Positions 16,335 through 25,038 of a stretch of DNA of 64,000 nt are shown piece by piece; within the stretch, counting starts at the first letter, position 1; each line of letters begins with the position of its first letter. The stretch lies in the NCBI RefSeq assembly GCF_014466955.1, contig NZ_AP023396.1:4898001-4962000 (forward strand), read 5' to 3'. The translations under genes were made by a program, and so were the position numbers. The notes beneath the pieces were generated by a model. It saw only the letters and a program-made list of their open reading frames with translations, did no database searches and was not told where the DNA came from. The DNA comes from Nocardia wallacei (GTDB taxonomy: Bacteria; Actinomycetota; Actinomycetes; Mycobacteriales; Mycobacteriaceae).

Positions 16335-17162
16335 ATGAGCAGCGCGATGCGAGCGTTCCTCGGCACGCTGGCTGCGGCGGGAATTCTCGGTGCGACAGCG
16401 GCGGCGGCCTGGTCGACGCCCACGCCGATCCCGCCCAGCAGTCCGGTGGAGTCGTGCGCCACGAACCCCAGTGCGGTCGGGCAGATCTGTGCGCGCCCCG
16501 ATCCCACCCTCTCGATCCCGTCCAGAGCCGAACGCGGCACCCAGGTCACCGTGTCGGGCGAGAACTGGCGGTGTATCACGGCCCAGGTCTCGCCGAGCTG
16601 GTCGGGGGCGGTACAGACCGCGATGGTCGACCAGGGATCGTTCGCGGTCTCCCTCCCCGTCGGCGCCTCGGTCGAGCCGGGCTCCTACGCCGTCCAGGTC
16701 TCCTGTGGCGGGTATTCGGCCGCCGCGCCGATCACGATCTTCGCGCCGCGGGTCGAGATCACGACGCCGACGACGACCACCCGGCCGCCGGTGACCACGC
16801 GCAAACCCGTGACCACCGAACCGACGACCGCGATCACCACACCGCCCACCGGCGTGGGGACGACCGGCGAGCAACCGTCGATCGCCGCGCAGCCGGTCGA
16901 TATTCCCGAGGCGGACAACGATATCGGCGGTCCGCTCGTCGTCGTGCTGCTGATCGCCGTCGTGGTCGGGGCGATGCTCGTCGCCTGGTGGCGCAGGCGC
17001 GTGGCCCGTACCCCGCGCGAACCGCACCCGCCCCGCGTGCGCGTGCGGGTGGCCGCCGACGCGAACCCGTATCTCCGGGTTCGCGAACTCACCGGCCCAG
17101 CTGTTCGAGTCCGGCTCAGCGCGGGTGAGCCGACCGTCTGCGTGAAAGAGGTTTCGCGATGA
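16335..17162 (+). CDS. Secreted/anchored Thr-rich membrane protein
   Basis: A 275-residue protein with a GGAGGTGGTC ribosome site. Residues 1-25 form a signal peptide; four cysteines (41, 52, 80, 124) lie in an Ig-like extracellular part (about 30-140) with SIPSRAERGTQVTVSGENWRC, typical of bacterial Ig-like repeats. A Thr/Pro-rich stalk (140-180) leads to one transmembrane helix (about 199-219) with WWRRR on its cytoplasmic side and a 50-residue basic tail. A type I membrane topology is therefore expected. The next gene overlaps by ATGA and encodes a soluble partner. Function unknown. Confidence 0.78.
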   Translation: MSSAMRAFLGTLAAAGILGATAAAAWSTPTPIPPSSPVESCATNPSAVGQICARPDPTLSIPSRAERGTQVTVSGENWRCITAQVSPSWSGAVQTAMVDQGSFAVSLPVGASVEPGSYAVQVSCGGYSAAAPITIFAPRVEITTPTTTTRPPVTTRKPVTTEPTTAITTPPTGVGTTGEQPSIAAQPVDIPEADNDIGGPLVVVLLIAVVVGAMLVAWWRRRVARTPREPHPPRVRVRVAADANPYLRVRELTGPAVRVRLSAGEPTVCVKEVSR

Positions 17163-17800
17163 CCGATCCCCCAACGATCACGGCCCGCACGGTGCTCTTC
17201 GGGTACGCCGCGCGCGAGGTCGTCGAGCGCGAGCTGGGCGAGCGGCTCCGCGACAGCGGTGTCGACGATGTGGCGTTGCGCCGCGCGCCCGTGGCGACCG
17301 CGATGCTGCGCGCCGCGGCGCTGCACGAGATCGCCAGGGCCGTGGACGGTTTGCTCGGAGTCGACATCGGCGGCGTCGCGGTCGCGGGCTGGCGGCGATA
17401 CGAGCAGCTACGTGACGCGGCGCTGCGGACCAGGGCGGGCGGAACCGAACAGGTCGAGCTGTTCGAGCACGAGATCGTGCGGACCTGCCGCCCACGCCTC
17501 GACATCACCGTCGACGGAAACACGGTGGGCGAGTTCGTCCTCGAACTCGGCGCCACGCTGGTGTTGCGGCCCCTCACCGCCACCGTCCGCGACGGTCGGC
17601 TGGCCGCGCTCGGTCCGGGCGACTGCACCGTCACGATCGCGATCCTGGTCCCGGAATTCGGTCCGGTCCTGGAACGCGAACGCGCCTTCCCCGTCGGAAT
17701 CATGATCGACCTGCGGCGCCCGATCCCACTCCTCGGTCTCCACCATTTCCCGCCGCCGCAACGCGTGCCGGGGCCGGTGATACGACAGCCGAACGGCTGA
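17159..17800 (+). CDS. Conserved hypothetical protein coupled to the Thr-rich membrane protein
   Basis: A 213-residue soluble protein starting at an ATGA overlap. There is no signal peptide or membrane helix. The N-terminal half is helical and Arg/Glu-rich, the C-terminal half (about 110-195) beta-rich with ITVDG and VTIAILVPEFG. I do not recognise a family. Because of translational coupling it probably works with the cytoplasmic tail of the preceding membrane protein (inference). Confidence 0.65.
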   Translation: MTDPPTITARTVLFGYAAREVVERELGERLRDSGVDDVALRRAPVATAMLRAAALHEIARAVDGLLGVDIGGVAVAGWRRYEQLRDAALRTRAGGTEQVELFEHEIVRTCRPRLDITVDGNTVGEFVLELGATLVLRPLTATVRDGRLAALGPGDCTVTIAILVPEFGPVLERERAFPVGIMIDLRRPIPLLGLHHFPPPQRVPGPVIRQPNG

Positions 17801-17923
17801 ACGCCGCTCGAAAGGCATTCTGCCCGAGCACTTCCGGCCTACCAGCGCGGCCGGGCCCTGGGACCTCCGTTCCGGGCGAGGGTCGGCGTGCTGCTGGGGT
17901 CTCGCCCGCCGCCACCTGGCCGT

Positions 17924-17938
17924 ACAACCCCCGGTTGT
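17924..17938. promoter_or_regulatory. Palindrome upstream of MFS exporter gene
   Basis: ACAACC-ccc-GGTTGT is a perfect 6-bp inverted repeat, with another GGTTGT half-site about 20 bases further on, inside the 220-base gap before the MFS gene. It is a candidate operator; no cognate regulator is identified. Confidence 0.35.
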
Positions 17939-18020
17939 GGCGAGCCGGGCGGACGGTTGTTTGACCCGGCCACGGGCGGTCGGCTTCGATGTCGGCTCGA
18001 CGCAAGGTGGTTCGGAGCGA

Positions 18021-19283
18021 ATGGAGCCGGCGCGGGTGATGCGGGACAGGCAGTCGCTGGGGCGGCAATTCGGGTGGCTCTGGGCCGCGTACGTGGCGAG
18101 CGCTGCCGGGACGTGGCTGGCCTTCGACGCGTTCGCGTTGATCGCGATCCAGGTGTTGCACGCGGGTCCGAGCGAGGTGTCGGGGCTGGCGGCCGCGGGC
18201 CTGGCGGTGGGGGTGGTGGTCGCCCTGCCGCTCGGCCCCTGGGTGGAGTTCCGGCGCAAGCGGCCGGTGATGATCACGATGGACCTCATCCGGTTCGCGG
18301 TGCTGATGAGCGTGCCCGCCGCGTACTTCCTCGGGCGGCTCACCTTCGTCCAGTTGCTGATCGTGTCGGTCGTGGTGGCCGCGGCCGACATCACCTTCAC
18401 CGCGGCGAGCGGCGCCTGCCTGAAAACGCTGGTGCGCCGGGAGGATCTGCTGGTGGCCAACGGGCGGTTCGAGTCCACGAACTGGACCGCGACCATGCTC
18501 GGACCGCCACTGGGCGGCGTCGCCGTCGGGCTGTTCGGACCGGTGGTGACCGTGGTCGCCAACGCCATCAGTTTCCTGCTCTCCGCCGCAGGGATTCGCG
18601 CGATCAGCAAGGACGAGCCGCGCCCGGCGCGCGTCGAGGGACACCGGCTGCGCGCCGCCGACCTCCTCGAAGGCTGGCGCTACCTGCTGACCCACCCGAC
18701 CCTGCGGCCGCTGCTGTGCAACGCGGTCCTGGTCAACGGCCTGATCATGGCGACCCAGCCGCTGATGGCGGTCCTCATGCTAGGGCACCTCGGGTCCGCG
18801 CCCTGGCAGTACGGGCTCGCGTTCGCGGCGCCCTGCCTCGGCGGCCTGGTCGGTTCCCGGCTCGCCCGCCGGCTCGTCGCCCGCTACGGGCAGTACCGAA
18901 TCCTGTTCGCGGCCGGGGCTTTTCGCGTGTGCTGGCTGATCGGGCTGTTGTTCGTCGGTCCCGGTCTGCCCGGGCTGGTCCTCGTCGTCGCGGTCGAACT
19001 GGGCCTGATCACCTGCTGCGCCGTCTACAACCCGGTCCTGGCCACCTACCGCCTCGGCCAGGTCCCGAACGATCGGGTCGCCCGCGCCCTGTCCGCCTGG
19101 TCGATCGCGACCAAAACCGGCATCGCCACCCTGACCGCCCTCTGGGGCCTGCTGGCCACCGTCACCACGCCCCGCACCGCGATCGCCGCCGCGGGCTTGC
19201 TGATCCTCGCCACCCCGCTGCTGCTTCCCCGCTCGGCCGCACGGCCCGAACCACATCCGGAGCCGGTTCGAACCCACGCGTGA
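18021..19283 (+). CDS. MFS transporter (12-TM exporter type)
   Basis: A 420-residue membrane protein. The ATG at 18021 is preferred, preceded by GGAG; an ATG at 18039 is also possible. An in-frame ATG at 17937 would start inside the upstream palindrome and add 28 non-family residues. It has about 12 hydrophobic helices with a short cytoplasmic loop after helix 2 (EFRRKRPV, the motif A position) and a second basic loop (RRLVARYGQ) in the C-terminal half. The overall pattern is of the enterobactin/macrolide-exporter-like MFS group. Substrate unknown. It ends 4 bases from the convergent ATP-grasp gene. Confidence 0.82.
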   Translation: MEPARVMRDRQSLGRQFGWLWAAYVASAAGTWLAFDAFALIAIQVLHAGPSEVSGLAAAGLAVGVVVALPLGPWVEFRRKRPVMITMDLIRFAVLMSVPAAYFLGRLTFVQLLIVSVVVAAADITFTAASGACLKTLVRREDLLVANGRFESTNWTATMLGPPLGGVAVGLFGPVVTVVANAISFLLSAAGIRAISKDEPRPARVEGHRLRAADLLEGWRYLLTHPTLRPLLCNAVLVNGLIMATQPLMAVLMLGHLGSAPWQYGLAFAAPCLGGLVGSRLARRLVARYGQYRILFAAGAFRVCWLIGLLFVGPGLPGLVLVVAVELGLITCCAVYNPVLATYRLGQVPNDRVARALSAWSIATKTGIATLTALWGLLATVTTPRTAIAAAGLLILATPLLLPRSAARPEPHPEPVRTHA

Positions 19284-19287
19284 AAGA

Positions 19288-20556
19288 TCAAGCGGGCGTG
19301 AAGAAGTCGCCGACTCGCTTGCGGACATCGGCGCACCTGATGTCCAGCTCGTCGGCGTCGTCCGCGACGACGAAGGCCAGCCCCAGCGCCACCGAATCCA
19401 TCATGGACCGGGTGGCCGGGTACGTTCTGCCGGGCTCGGCCGCCATCCGGACCTCCCGCACACCCGGCAGGCCCGTCAGCTCGGCGTCGGCTCCGCCCAG
19501 ATACCGGGACGCCCGATCGATGCTGAAGAGCACGAGTGCGCCGCGCTGCGCCAGGACATAGCCGGAACGGGGCTCCGCCGCCGGCCGTCCGAGCCCGAAA
19601 CGCTCTGCGATATAAGCGCATTCGCGATGGATCTGCGAGTTACCGGTGAGCTGATAGGTCTGCTGCGGATGGCCGATCCCGTGCGCCCGAGCGCCGAAAT
19701 CGATCAGCCGGGGTCCCAGCGAGCCGGACATGATCTCCATGTGCGCGGGGCCCACGCGCACGCCCAGGGCGTCGAGCACCCGCGACGCGTACTCCGCCAG
19801 TTCACCCACCACCGGATCGTCGTGCTCGAGCCACCGCCCGCGCTCGTAGACGAAATCACCCGACGCCGACACCCATTTGTCGTACACGCTCACGCACAGC
19901 AGTTCGTGGCCGTGCTCGGTGGAGAAGGTGTCGACGGCATATTCGATTCGGGGAGCGGGATACATCTGCTGGATCAGGGCGGCCGAACCGGACCCGAACA
20001 GCCCCGCGCCGTCGGTGATCGCGGCGACGGCGGCGGTCAGCTCCGCCGGGGTCTCGACCGATCGGACGTCCACCGAGGCCGCCCCGCGGGCCGGCTTGAC
20101 CACCAGCTTCCGGCCGCCACGCAGCTCCGCGAACGCCGTGGCCGCGATGGCATCCGGCGTCTCGACCGAGCGCGTATTCAGGCTGGGGACACCGGCCGCC
20201 GCCAGCGCCTCGAACATGTACTGCTTGTCCCAGCGCCGCATCGGCAGCGTGGTATCGCTGCCCGGGCAATCGGGCAGGTCGCCGCGCAGCCGTTCACATA
20301 ATTCGACGCCGGGCTCGGAACCGGCGATGACGTACCGCACCGAACGGTCCCGGCACATCCGGAGCAGCCGCTCGTACGACGACCCGAAATCCGCCTCGAA
20401 ATCCAGTGCGCCCGGCGTGGGCGCGGTACGGAAGCCCGACACCAGCGCCTGCGCGGTATCCAGCAGTATCGTCTCGATGCCGTATTCCGCCAGCACGGCT
20501 GGATACAGCTTGCCCGAACTCACCGGGTCCACGATCAAAACCGAGTTATCCGACAC
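19288..20556 (-). CDS. ATP-grasp ligase (dipeptide/amino acid ligase-like)
   Basis: A 422-residue protein. The pre-ATP-grasp region spans about 1-110. The core then has RRWDKQYMFEALAAAGVP, the ATP-binding lysine strand KLVVKPARGAAS (residues near 150) and the metal-binding end HMEIM...LIDFGARAHG (about 285-305), as in BacD/carnosine-synthase-like ligases. It activates a carboxylate as acyl phosphate and couples it to an amine. The gene overlaps the upstream MFS gene by 11 bases, so both come from one transcript, resembling bacilysin-type ligase/exporter pairing. Substrates cannot be read from the sequence. Confidence 0.85.
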   Translation of the reverse strand: MSDNSVLIVDPVSSGKLYPAVLAEYGIETILLDTAQALVSGFRTAPTPGALDFEADFGSSYERLLRMCRDRSVRYVIAGSEPGVELCERLRGDLPDCPGSDTTLPMRRWDKQYMFEALAAAGVPSLNTRSVETPDAIAATAFAELRGGRKLVVKPARGAASVDVRSVETPAELTAAVAAITDGAGLFGSGSAALIQQMYPAPRIEYAVDTFSTEHGHELLCVSVYDKWVSASGDFVYERGRWLEHDDPVVGELAEYASRVLDALGVRVGPAHMEIMSGSLGPRLIDFGARAHGIGHPQQTYQLTGNSQIHRECAYIAERFGLGRPAAEPRSGYVLAQRGALVLFSIDRASRYLGGADAELTGLPGVREVRMAAEPGRTYPATRSMMDSVALGLAFVVADDADELDIRCADVRKRVGDFFTPA

Positions 20557-21760
20557 GGACCGGACTCCTGTTCTCGTTAACCCCCGCCACTACCGCCACC
20601 GCCCCCGCGACCACCGAAATCTGCACGACCAGAGCCCAGTACAGCGACAGGTCGTGCAGTACCCCGAAGGCGCCTATGCCCGGACCGACCGCGAAACCGA
20701 TCGACTGGGCCGCCGACAGATACCCTTGATATCTGGGGTTGTCCGATCGAGACGACAGCCGCGCTATCGCCGCGCTCGCCTGCGGAATGAAGATGGCCTC
20801 GCCGAGGGAGAACAGCACGAATCCGCAGATGCACACGGTCCAGCTGGTTCCGAAACCACACACCGCGAGCCCGGCCCCGGTCACGAATATGCCGATGCCC
20901 AGCGCGTAGTTCCACCTCAACCTGGCCGTCACGAAGCTGAGCGGCAACTCGAAAGCGATGATGAACACCGAATTCACCGCGATCAGCACGCCGTACAGAT
21001 GCCCGCCACCGGCGATCCGGTCCACCGACAGCGGTATCCCGCTCATGCTCTGGGCGTAGACGGCCATCGCCGTGCCGAATACGACGATCACCGCCCACAA
21101 CCGAGCGGCTCGCGAACCGCGGCGACCGGTGCGGGGTTGCTCGAACCCGGTCGAATCCGTCGGCGCCACAACGGTTTCCGCCGCACGCAGCCGCGTGCGC
21201 TCACTCAGCAGCAGCACCGCGGTGAGCAGCGAACCGAATGCCGACAGCGTAAACAGCATCGGGAAGTTGTCCTCGCCCACCATCGCGACCACGATCGGAG
21301 CGACCGTGACACCGCTGCTGAGAAAGATCCGGTGGAAGGCGACCACCGTCACCGTATCGCCGCGGTAGCTCGAACCCGTCACCAGAGCCGCCGCCGGCCC
21401 GGCGAACGATTGGGTCACCGCGACACTCAGCGACGCCACCACGATGGCCGAAACAGGTTGCGCCGACAGGATTCCGAGCAGGAACAACAGTGGAACATTG
21501 AGTATCGAACCGGCGATCAACACATCGGTCGACCCGAACCGGCCCGCGAACCAGCCACCCGCCAGCGACCCGAGCACACCGGCGAAACCGGCCGCGAACA
21601 ACGCCAGCGACAACGCCGCGGCGTTCAGCCCGATCGATTGGTAGAACACCGTGGAGAACAGAGCGAGGAAGCCCACCGCTCGACTCAGGAATGTGGTGAT
21701 CGAAACGATCCACACCGCAGCGGGAAACTCCGGCAGCTTTCGTCTGTCCGGTTCACGCAC
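20546..21760 (-). CDS. MFS transporter, partner of the ATP-grasp ligase
   Basis: A 404-residue protein with about 12 hydrophobic segments. Motif A-like residues (GGWFAGRFGSTDV) follow helix 2, and a charged central loop (about residues 190-215) separates the two halves. Its 3' end overlaps the ATP-grasp gene, so export of (or immunity to) the ligase product is the simplest reading. An AraC-type regulator lies upstream on the same strand. Substrate is inferred only from neighbourhood. Confidence 0.82.
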   Translation of the reverse strand: MREPDRRKLPEFPAAVWIVSITTFLSRAVGFLALFSTVFYQSIGLNAAALSLALFAAGFAGVLGSLAGGWFAGRFGSTDVLIAGSILNVPLLFLLGILSAQPVSAIVVASLSVAVTQSFAGPAAALVTGSSYRGDTVTVVAFHRIFLSSGVTVAPIVVAMVGEDNFPMLFTLSAFGSLLTAVLLLSERTRLRAAETVVAPTDSTGFEQPRTGRRGSRAARLWAVIVVFGTAMAVYAQSMSGIPLSVDRIAGGGHLYGVLIAVNSVFIIAFELPLSFVTARLRWNYALGIGIFVTGAGLAVCGFGTSWTVCICGFVLFSLGEAIFIPQASAAIARLSSRSDNPRYQGYLSAAQSIGFAVGPGIGAFGVLHDLSLYWALVVQISVVAGAVAVVAGVNENRSPVRVG

Positions 21761-21837
21761 CTCATCCTCCTCGCGATCACCGCGGGTATGCCGCCCTCAT
21801 CGGCGATTCGGACGCTAGTCGCCGGCGATCGGCGCCG

Positions 21838-21855
21838 GTTTCGCGTGCGCGAAAC
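21838..21855. promoter_or_regulatory. Perfect 18-base palindrome before the MFS/ATP-grasp operon
   Basis: GTTTCGCG-TG-CGCGAAAC lies between the AraC stop and the MFS start (144-base gap). No T-run follows on either side, so an operator is more likely than an intrinsic terminator. Confidence 0.4.
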
Positions 21856-21904
21856 GATCTTGCCGCTATGCGCACGATCCGCCGATCCGGTGCTGGTGGA
21901 CCTC

Positions 21905-22861
21905 TCAGGGTTGGATGGTGTACCGGACGTCGCGCGGGCTGACGCCGAAACGCTCCCGGAACGCGGTACTGAAGGCGCTGGCCGAGCCGAAACCCAGACC
22001 GGACGCGATCGACGCGATGCTCTGGTGCCGGTACGACGGGTCGCTCAGCCGCCGGTTCGCCAGTCGCAGGCGTTCCTCCCGAATCAGTTCCCGCGGCGTG
22101 GTTCCGGAACGCTGCAGGACGAGTTGAATCTGCCGGACCGACCAGCCGAGCGCCCGCGCGATGGACGAAGCGGACAGCCGGGGATCGGTGACGTGTGAGC
22201 GGACGTAGTCGCGGATCGCCTCGTCCAGTTTGTCGGGATGGCCCGCGCTGGTCAGTTGCTGAGCGCGGGCGTGCATGCACAGCAGATCGACGATGTGGGA
22301 CGAGGCGGCGTCGAACTGGTACCCGTCGAGCGTGGCGGACTCGTCGAGCAGCCCCGTGAGCATGCCCGTCACCACCCGCCCCAGCCCCGTGGTCAGGTCC
22401 ATCGGCCGCCCGAGCAGCGCGTCGGCGACATCGAGGCGATGCGTGAACTCGTGCCGGGGAATGGTCATCAGGACGCCGCTGCCGTGCGCGAGCGCGTACC
22501 CGCACGGCCGGTCGAGCGACACCAGGCACCCGGCGCCGTTCGGCAGCTGCGCACCCCCGTTGTCGTCCCAGAAGTCGGCGCGGCCGTCGAAGGTGAGCAG
22601 CAGCCGGAAGTCGTCGTCGCTGTCGAGGCGGATGTTCTTGGGCGTTCTGATATAGGTGACATCGTCGGACTGCCAGCCCACGAGCTGGTACTTACTGGTG
22701 CGAGCCAGTTTCGTCCGCCCTTGGAAGTCGCTGCCGCCAGGGAATTCGTACGACAGGCGCCGGTGGTGAGAGGTGATGAGTTCGGCCCAGTACTCGGTCC
22801 GTTCCCCCGGCTCGACACTGTGGGTCGTCGAGGTCTCCACCGTCAGATGAGGCATGTTCAC
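21905..22861 (-). CDS. AraC-family transcriptional regulator
   Basis: A 318-residue regulator. Residues 1-190 form a cupin-like AraC_binding_2 sensor domain. The C-terminal 100 residues have two helix-turn-helix units: SASSIARALGWSVRQIQLVLQ, then IASIASGLGFGSASAFSTAFRERFGVSPRDVR, the classical AraC/XylS signature. It is transcribed in the same direction as the MFS-ATP-grasp pair and is the obvious candidate activator of that operon (inference from position). Confidence 0.9.
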   Translation of the reverse strand: MNMPHLTVETSTTHSVEPGERTEYWAELITSHHRRLSYEFPGGSDFQGRTKLARTSKYQLVGWQSDDVTYIRTPKNIRLDSDDDFRLLLTFDGRADFWDDNGGAQLPNGAGCLVSLDRPCGYALAHGSGVLMTIPRHEFTHRLDVADALLGRPMDLTTGLGRVVTGMLTGLLDESATLDGYQFDAASSHIVDLLCMHARAQQLTSAGHPDKLDEAIRDYVRSHVTDPRLSASSIARALGWSVRQIQLVLQRSGTTPRELIREERLRLANRRLSDPSYRHQSIASIASGLGFGSASAFSTAFRERFGVSPRDVRYTIQP

Positions 22862-23000
22862 CGGTGTTCACTCCTGCTCGAACCGACAACACGCCACATG
22901 ATTGCTGGCCCGGCGCAGCCCGTCCACACCAACCACCGTGAACCCGGTCACCCGCACGCGGGAAGTCGCGTCCACCCCAACCACATTCGCCGCGCGCGGG

Positions 23001-24242
23001 TCACCCGATGATGATCGGCAGCGTCTCCCAGCCGCGCACGGTGGAGGTCGACGACAAGGCGATTCGGTCCCATTCGACCTCCCAGCGCGGGAAGCGGGCG
23101 AGCAGTTCCTCCAGCGCGACCTTGGCCTCGAGCCGGGCCAGCGCCGCACCCAGGCAGAAGTGGGTGCCGAACCCGAACGTCCGCAGGTTGCTGATCTTGC
23201 GGTGGATGTCGAACCGGTCCGGGTCCGGCCAGCGATCCTCGTCGCGGTTGGACGAGGCGATCAGCAGGATCATCGCGCTGCCCGCCGGCACGGTGCGGCC
23301 GTACAGTTCGACATCGGCGGTGACGTACCGGGCGATCGCGTGCCCGGTGGGTTCGAACCGCAGCGTCTCCTCGATGGCGTTCGGGATGAGCCGCGGGTCG
23401 GCGGCCAATTCGGCGCGCTGGTCGGGGAATCGGGCCAACAGCGAACCCAGCCAGCCGATCAGCCGGGCCGTGGTCTCGTTGCCCGCACCCGCTACCACGG
23501 AGATGTAGGTCAGGATCTCCTGCCTGGTCAATGTCCGCGTCACCCCCGCGGTGTCCACGAATTCCGCGCGCAGCAGTTCCGTCATCAGGTCGTCGGAGGG
23601 GTGGTCGGCGCGCCAGTCGATGTACTCGGCGAATTGATCGGCATTCGGGATCGCCTGATCCGAGATCTCCATCTGCTGCCCCGGCGCGGTGCGCAGGTTC
23701 GCGTCCGCGCGGTCGCGGACCGACTCCTGATCGGCTTCGGGGATGCCGAGGAGCATGCCGATCACGCGCATCGGCACCTCGTTGGCGAACGCCGTCATGA
23801 GGTCGAATCGGTCGCGCCCGGTGAGCCGGTCGAGCGAGCGGACGCACATCTGGCGAATCTGCGGTTCCAGCGACAGCACCCGCCGCGGGGTGAACACGCT
23901 CTTGAGCAGTCCGCGGTGGATGTCGTGCGCGGGCGGGTCCTCCATCAGCAGGGTGCCGGGCGGAATCTCGATGCCCGCCTTGATGATTTCCAGGATCGGG
24001 CCGCGCGAAGAGGAGAAGGTCTCCCAGTCGAGCAGGGCGCGGTCGACGTCGTTACAGCGGCTGAGGACGTAGAAGTCGTGCTTGTCGTTGTAGTACAGCG
24101 GCGCCTCCGCCCGCAGCCGCCGGTAGATCGGATACGGGTCGCGGGCGATGGCCGGGTCGAAGGGATCCCAGTAGAGCGGGACGCCGGAATCCGGCGAGAT
24201 CCCCTGGGGCGCTGCGGAAACGGTGGGTTGCGTGTCGGGCAT
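23001..24242 (-). CDS. Cytochrome P450
   Basis: A 413-residue soluble bacterial P450 started at the ATG at 24242, which follows CGGGAGGCACC; an upstream in-frame ATG at 24299 would overlap the TetR gene. I-helix AGNETTARLIG (oxygen-activation A-G-x-E-T-T), K-helix EETLRFEP (E-x-x-R), and the heme loop FGFGTHFCLGAAL with Cys363 are all intact. It resembles CYP enzymes of sterol/lipid or terpene oxidation in mycolata. It lies 40 bases downstream of a TetR regulator on the same strand and so is probably co-transcribed with it; ferredoxin and reductase partners are not in the window. Confidence 0.92.
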   Translation of the reverse strand: MPDTQPTVSAAPQGISPDSGVPLYWDPFDPAIARDPYPIYRRLRAEAPLYYNDKHDFYVLSRCNDVDRALLDWETFSSSRGPILEIIKAGIEIPPGTLLMEDPPAHDIHRGLLKSVFTPRRVLSLEPQIRQMCVRSLDRLTGRDRFDLMTAFANEVPMRVIGMLLGIPEADQESVRDRADANLRTAPGQQMEISDQAIPNADQFAEYIDWRADHPSDDLMTELLRAEFVDTAGVTRTLTRQEILTYISVVAGAGNETTARLIGWLGSLLARFPDQRAELAADPRLIPNAIEETLRFEPTGHAIARYVTADVELYGRTVPAGSAMILLIASSNRDEDRWPDPDRFDIHRKISNLRTFGFGTHFCLGAALARLEAKVALEELLARFPRWEVEWDRIALSSTSTVRGWETLPIIIG

Positions 24243-24282
24243 GGTGCCTCCCGGGTGTGCTGATTCGAATCGGACGAAGTGG

Positions 24283-24879
24283 TCAGCGTGTAGCGGCATA
24301 ACCGGTGGTCATCCAGTACAGGGCGCGGTCGATGGCGGGCACGATGTCGGTGACCGCGATCTCCCCGGCCGAGTACCGGCCCATCAGCCCGTACACCAGG
24401 CTGTTGACGATCGCGTAGAGGTCGTGGATGAAATCCATGTCGACGTCGGCGAGCACCGCCATGGCGGCGGGGAACAGGGCGTCCATGCCCCGGCTCATCA
24501 AGGTCTGCCCGCCGGCCGAGGCGCGGGCGCGGAAGTAGGCGGCGAGCAGGCCGGGATGGTCCTCCCAGGGCTCGAAGACCGGGCGCAGCACGCGCATCAT
24601 CCCGGTGTGCAGTGATTCGTGCGGGCGGGCAACGTATTCGGGTACCCGGGCGTAGCAGTTCTCGGCGATCCACCAATCCAGTGCCGCGAGGATCAGCTCG
24701 TCACGGGTGCCGTACAGCTTGTAGATCTTGGCCAGCGAGACTCGCGCCCGCCGGGCGACCTCGCGCACCTGTATCGCGTCGTAACCCTCGGACTCGAGCA
24801 GTTCCACGACCGTCGCCCGGATGCGTTGCTCGCCCTGCCCCAGGGCGGAGTCCGTGACCGAGTCGTGCGGTTCACCCAT
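24283..24879 (-). CDS. TetR-family transcriptional regulator
   Basis: A 198-residue regulator with an N-terminal HTH (IRATVVELLESEGYDAIQ, then VREVARRARVSLAKIYKLYG) and a C-terminal ligand-binding domain carrying a WW-rich first helix. It is upstream of the P450 gene and divergent from the acyl-CoA dehydrogenase gene. Two operator-like inverted repeats lie in the shared 159-base gap, so it likely controls both directions. It recalls KstR-type lipid regulators in the HTH region, but the assignment stops at family level. Confidence 0.88.
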   Translation of the reverse strand: MGEPHDSVTDSALGQGEQRIRATVVELLESEGYDAIQVREVARRARVSLAKIYKLYGTRDELILAALDWWIAENCYARVPEYVARPHESLHTGMMRVLRPVFEPWEDHPGLLAAYFRARASAGGQTLMSRGMDALFPAAMAVLADVDMDFIHDLYAIVNSLVYGLMGRYSAGEIAVTDIVPAIDRALYWMTTGYAATR

Positions 24880-24919
24880 CCCGCCCGCTCCTCTCCGGGA
24901 GGCGATGCGACCACCTCCG

Positions 24920-24932
24920 GTAACTAAGTTAC
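24920..24932. promoter_or_regulatory. TetR-type operator candidate (near regulator start)
   Basis: GTAAC-TAA-GTTAC is a perfect inverted repeat 41 bases upstream of the TetR start, in a locally AT-rich stretch that contrasts with the surrounding DNA. Position and form suit an autoregulatory operator. Confidence 0.5.
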
Positions 24933-24984
24933 TATCCTGCGAGACTCGCGTTCATCGAATCTGATAATTGCTCTTTCATTCTCA

Positions 24985-25018
24985 AGAACGTTATTCTGAC
25001 TCTCAGAAATAGCGTTCT
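24985..25018. promoter_or_regulatory. Inverted repeat before the acyl-CoA dehydrogenase gene
   Basis: AGAACGTTATT and AATAGCGTTCT form 11-base arms with one mismatch, separated by 12 bases, ending 20 bases before the acyl-CoA dehydrogenase ATG. The AGAAC/GTTCT outer parts recall the KstR consensus half-sites (AACnnGTT type), which fits a lipid-catabolism regulator. Confidence 0.5.
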
Positions 25019-25038
25019 TCATCGGAGAGGCGAGGCGC

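Noticed and set aside
17408..18695. Minus-strand frames across the gap before the MFS gene
   Set aside because: They overlap two convincing plus-strand genes and contain no conserved block; third-position GC does not favour them.
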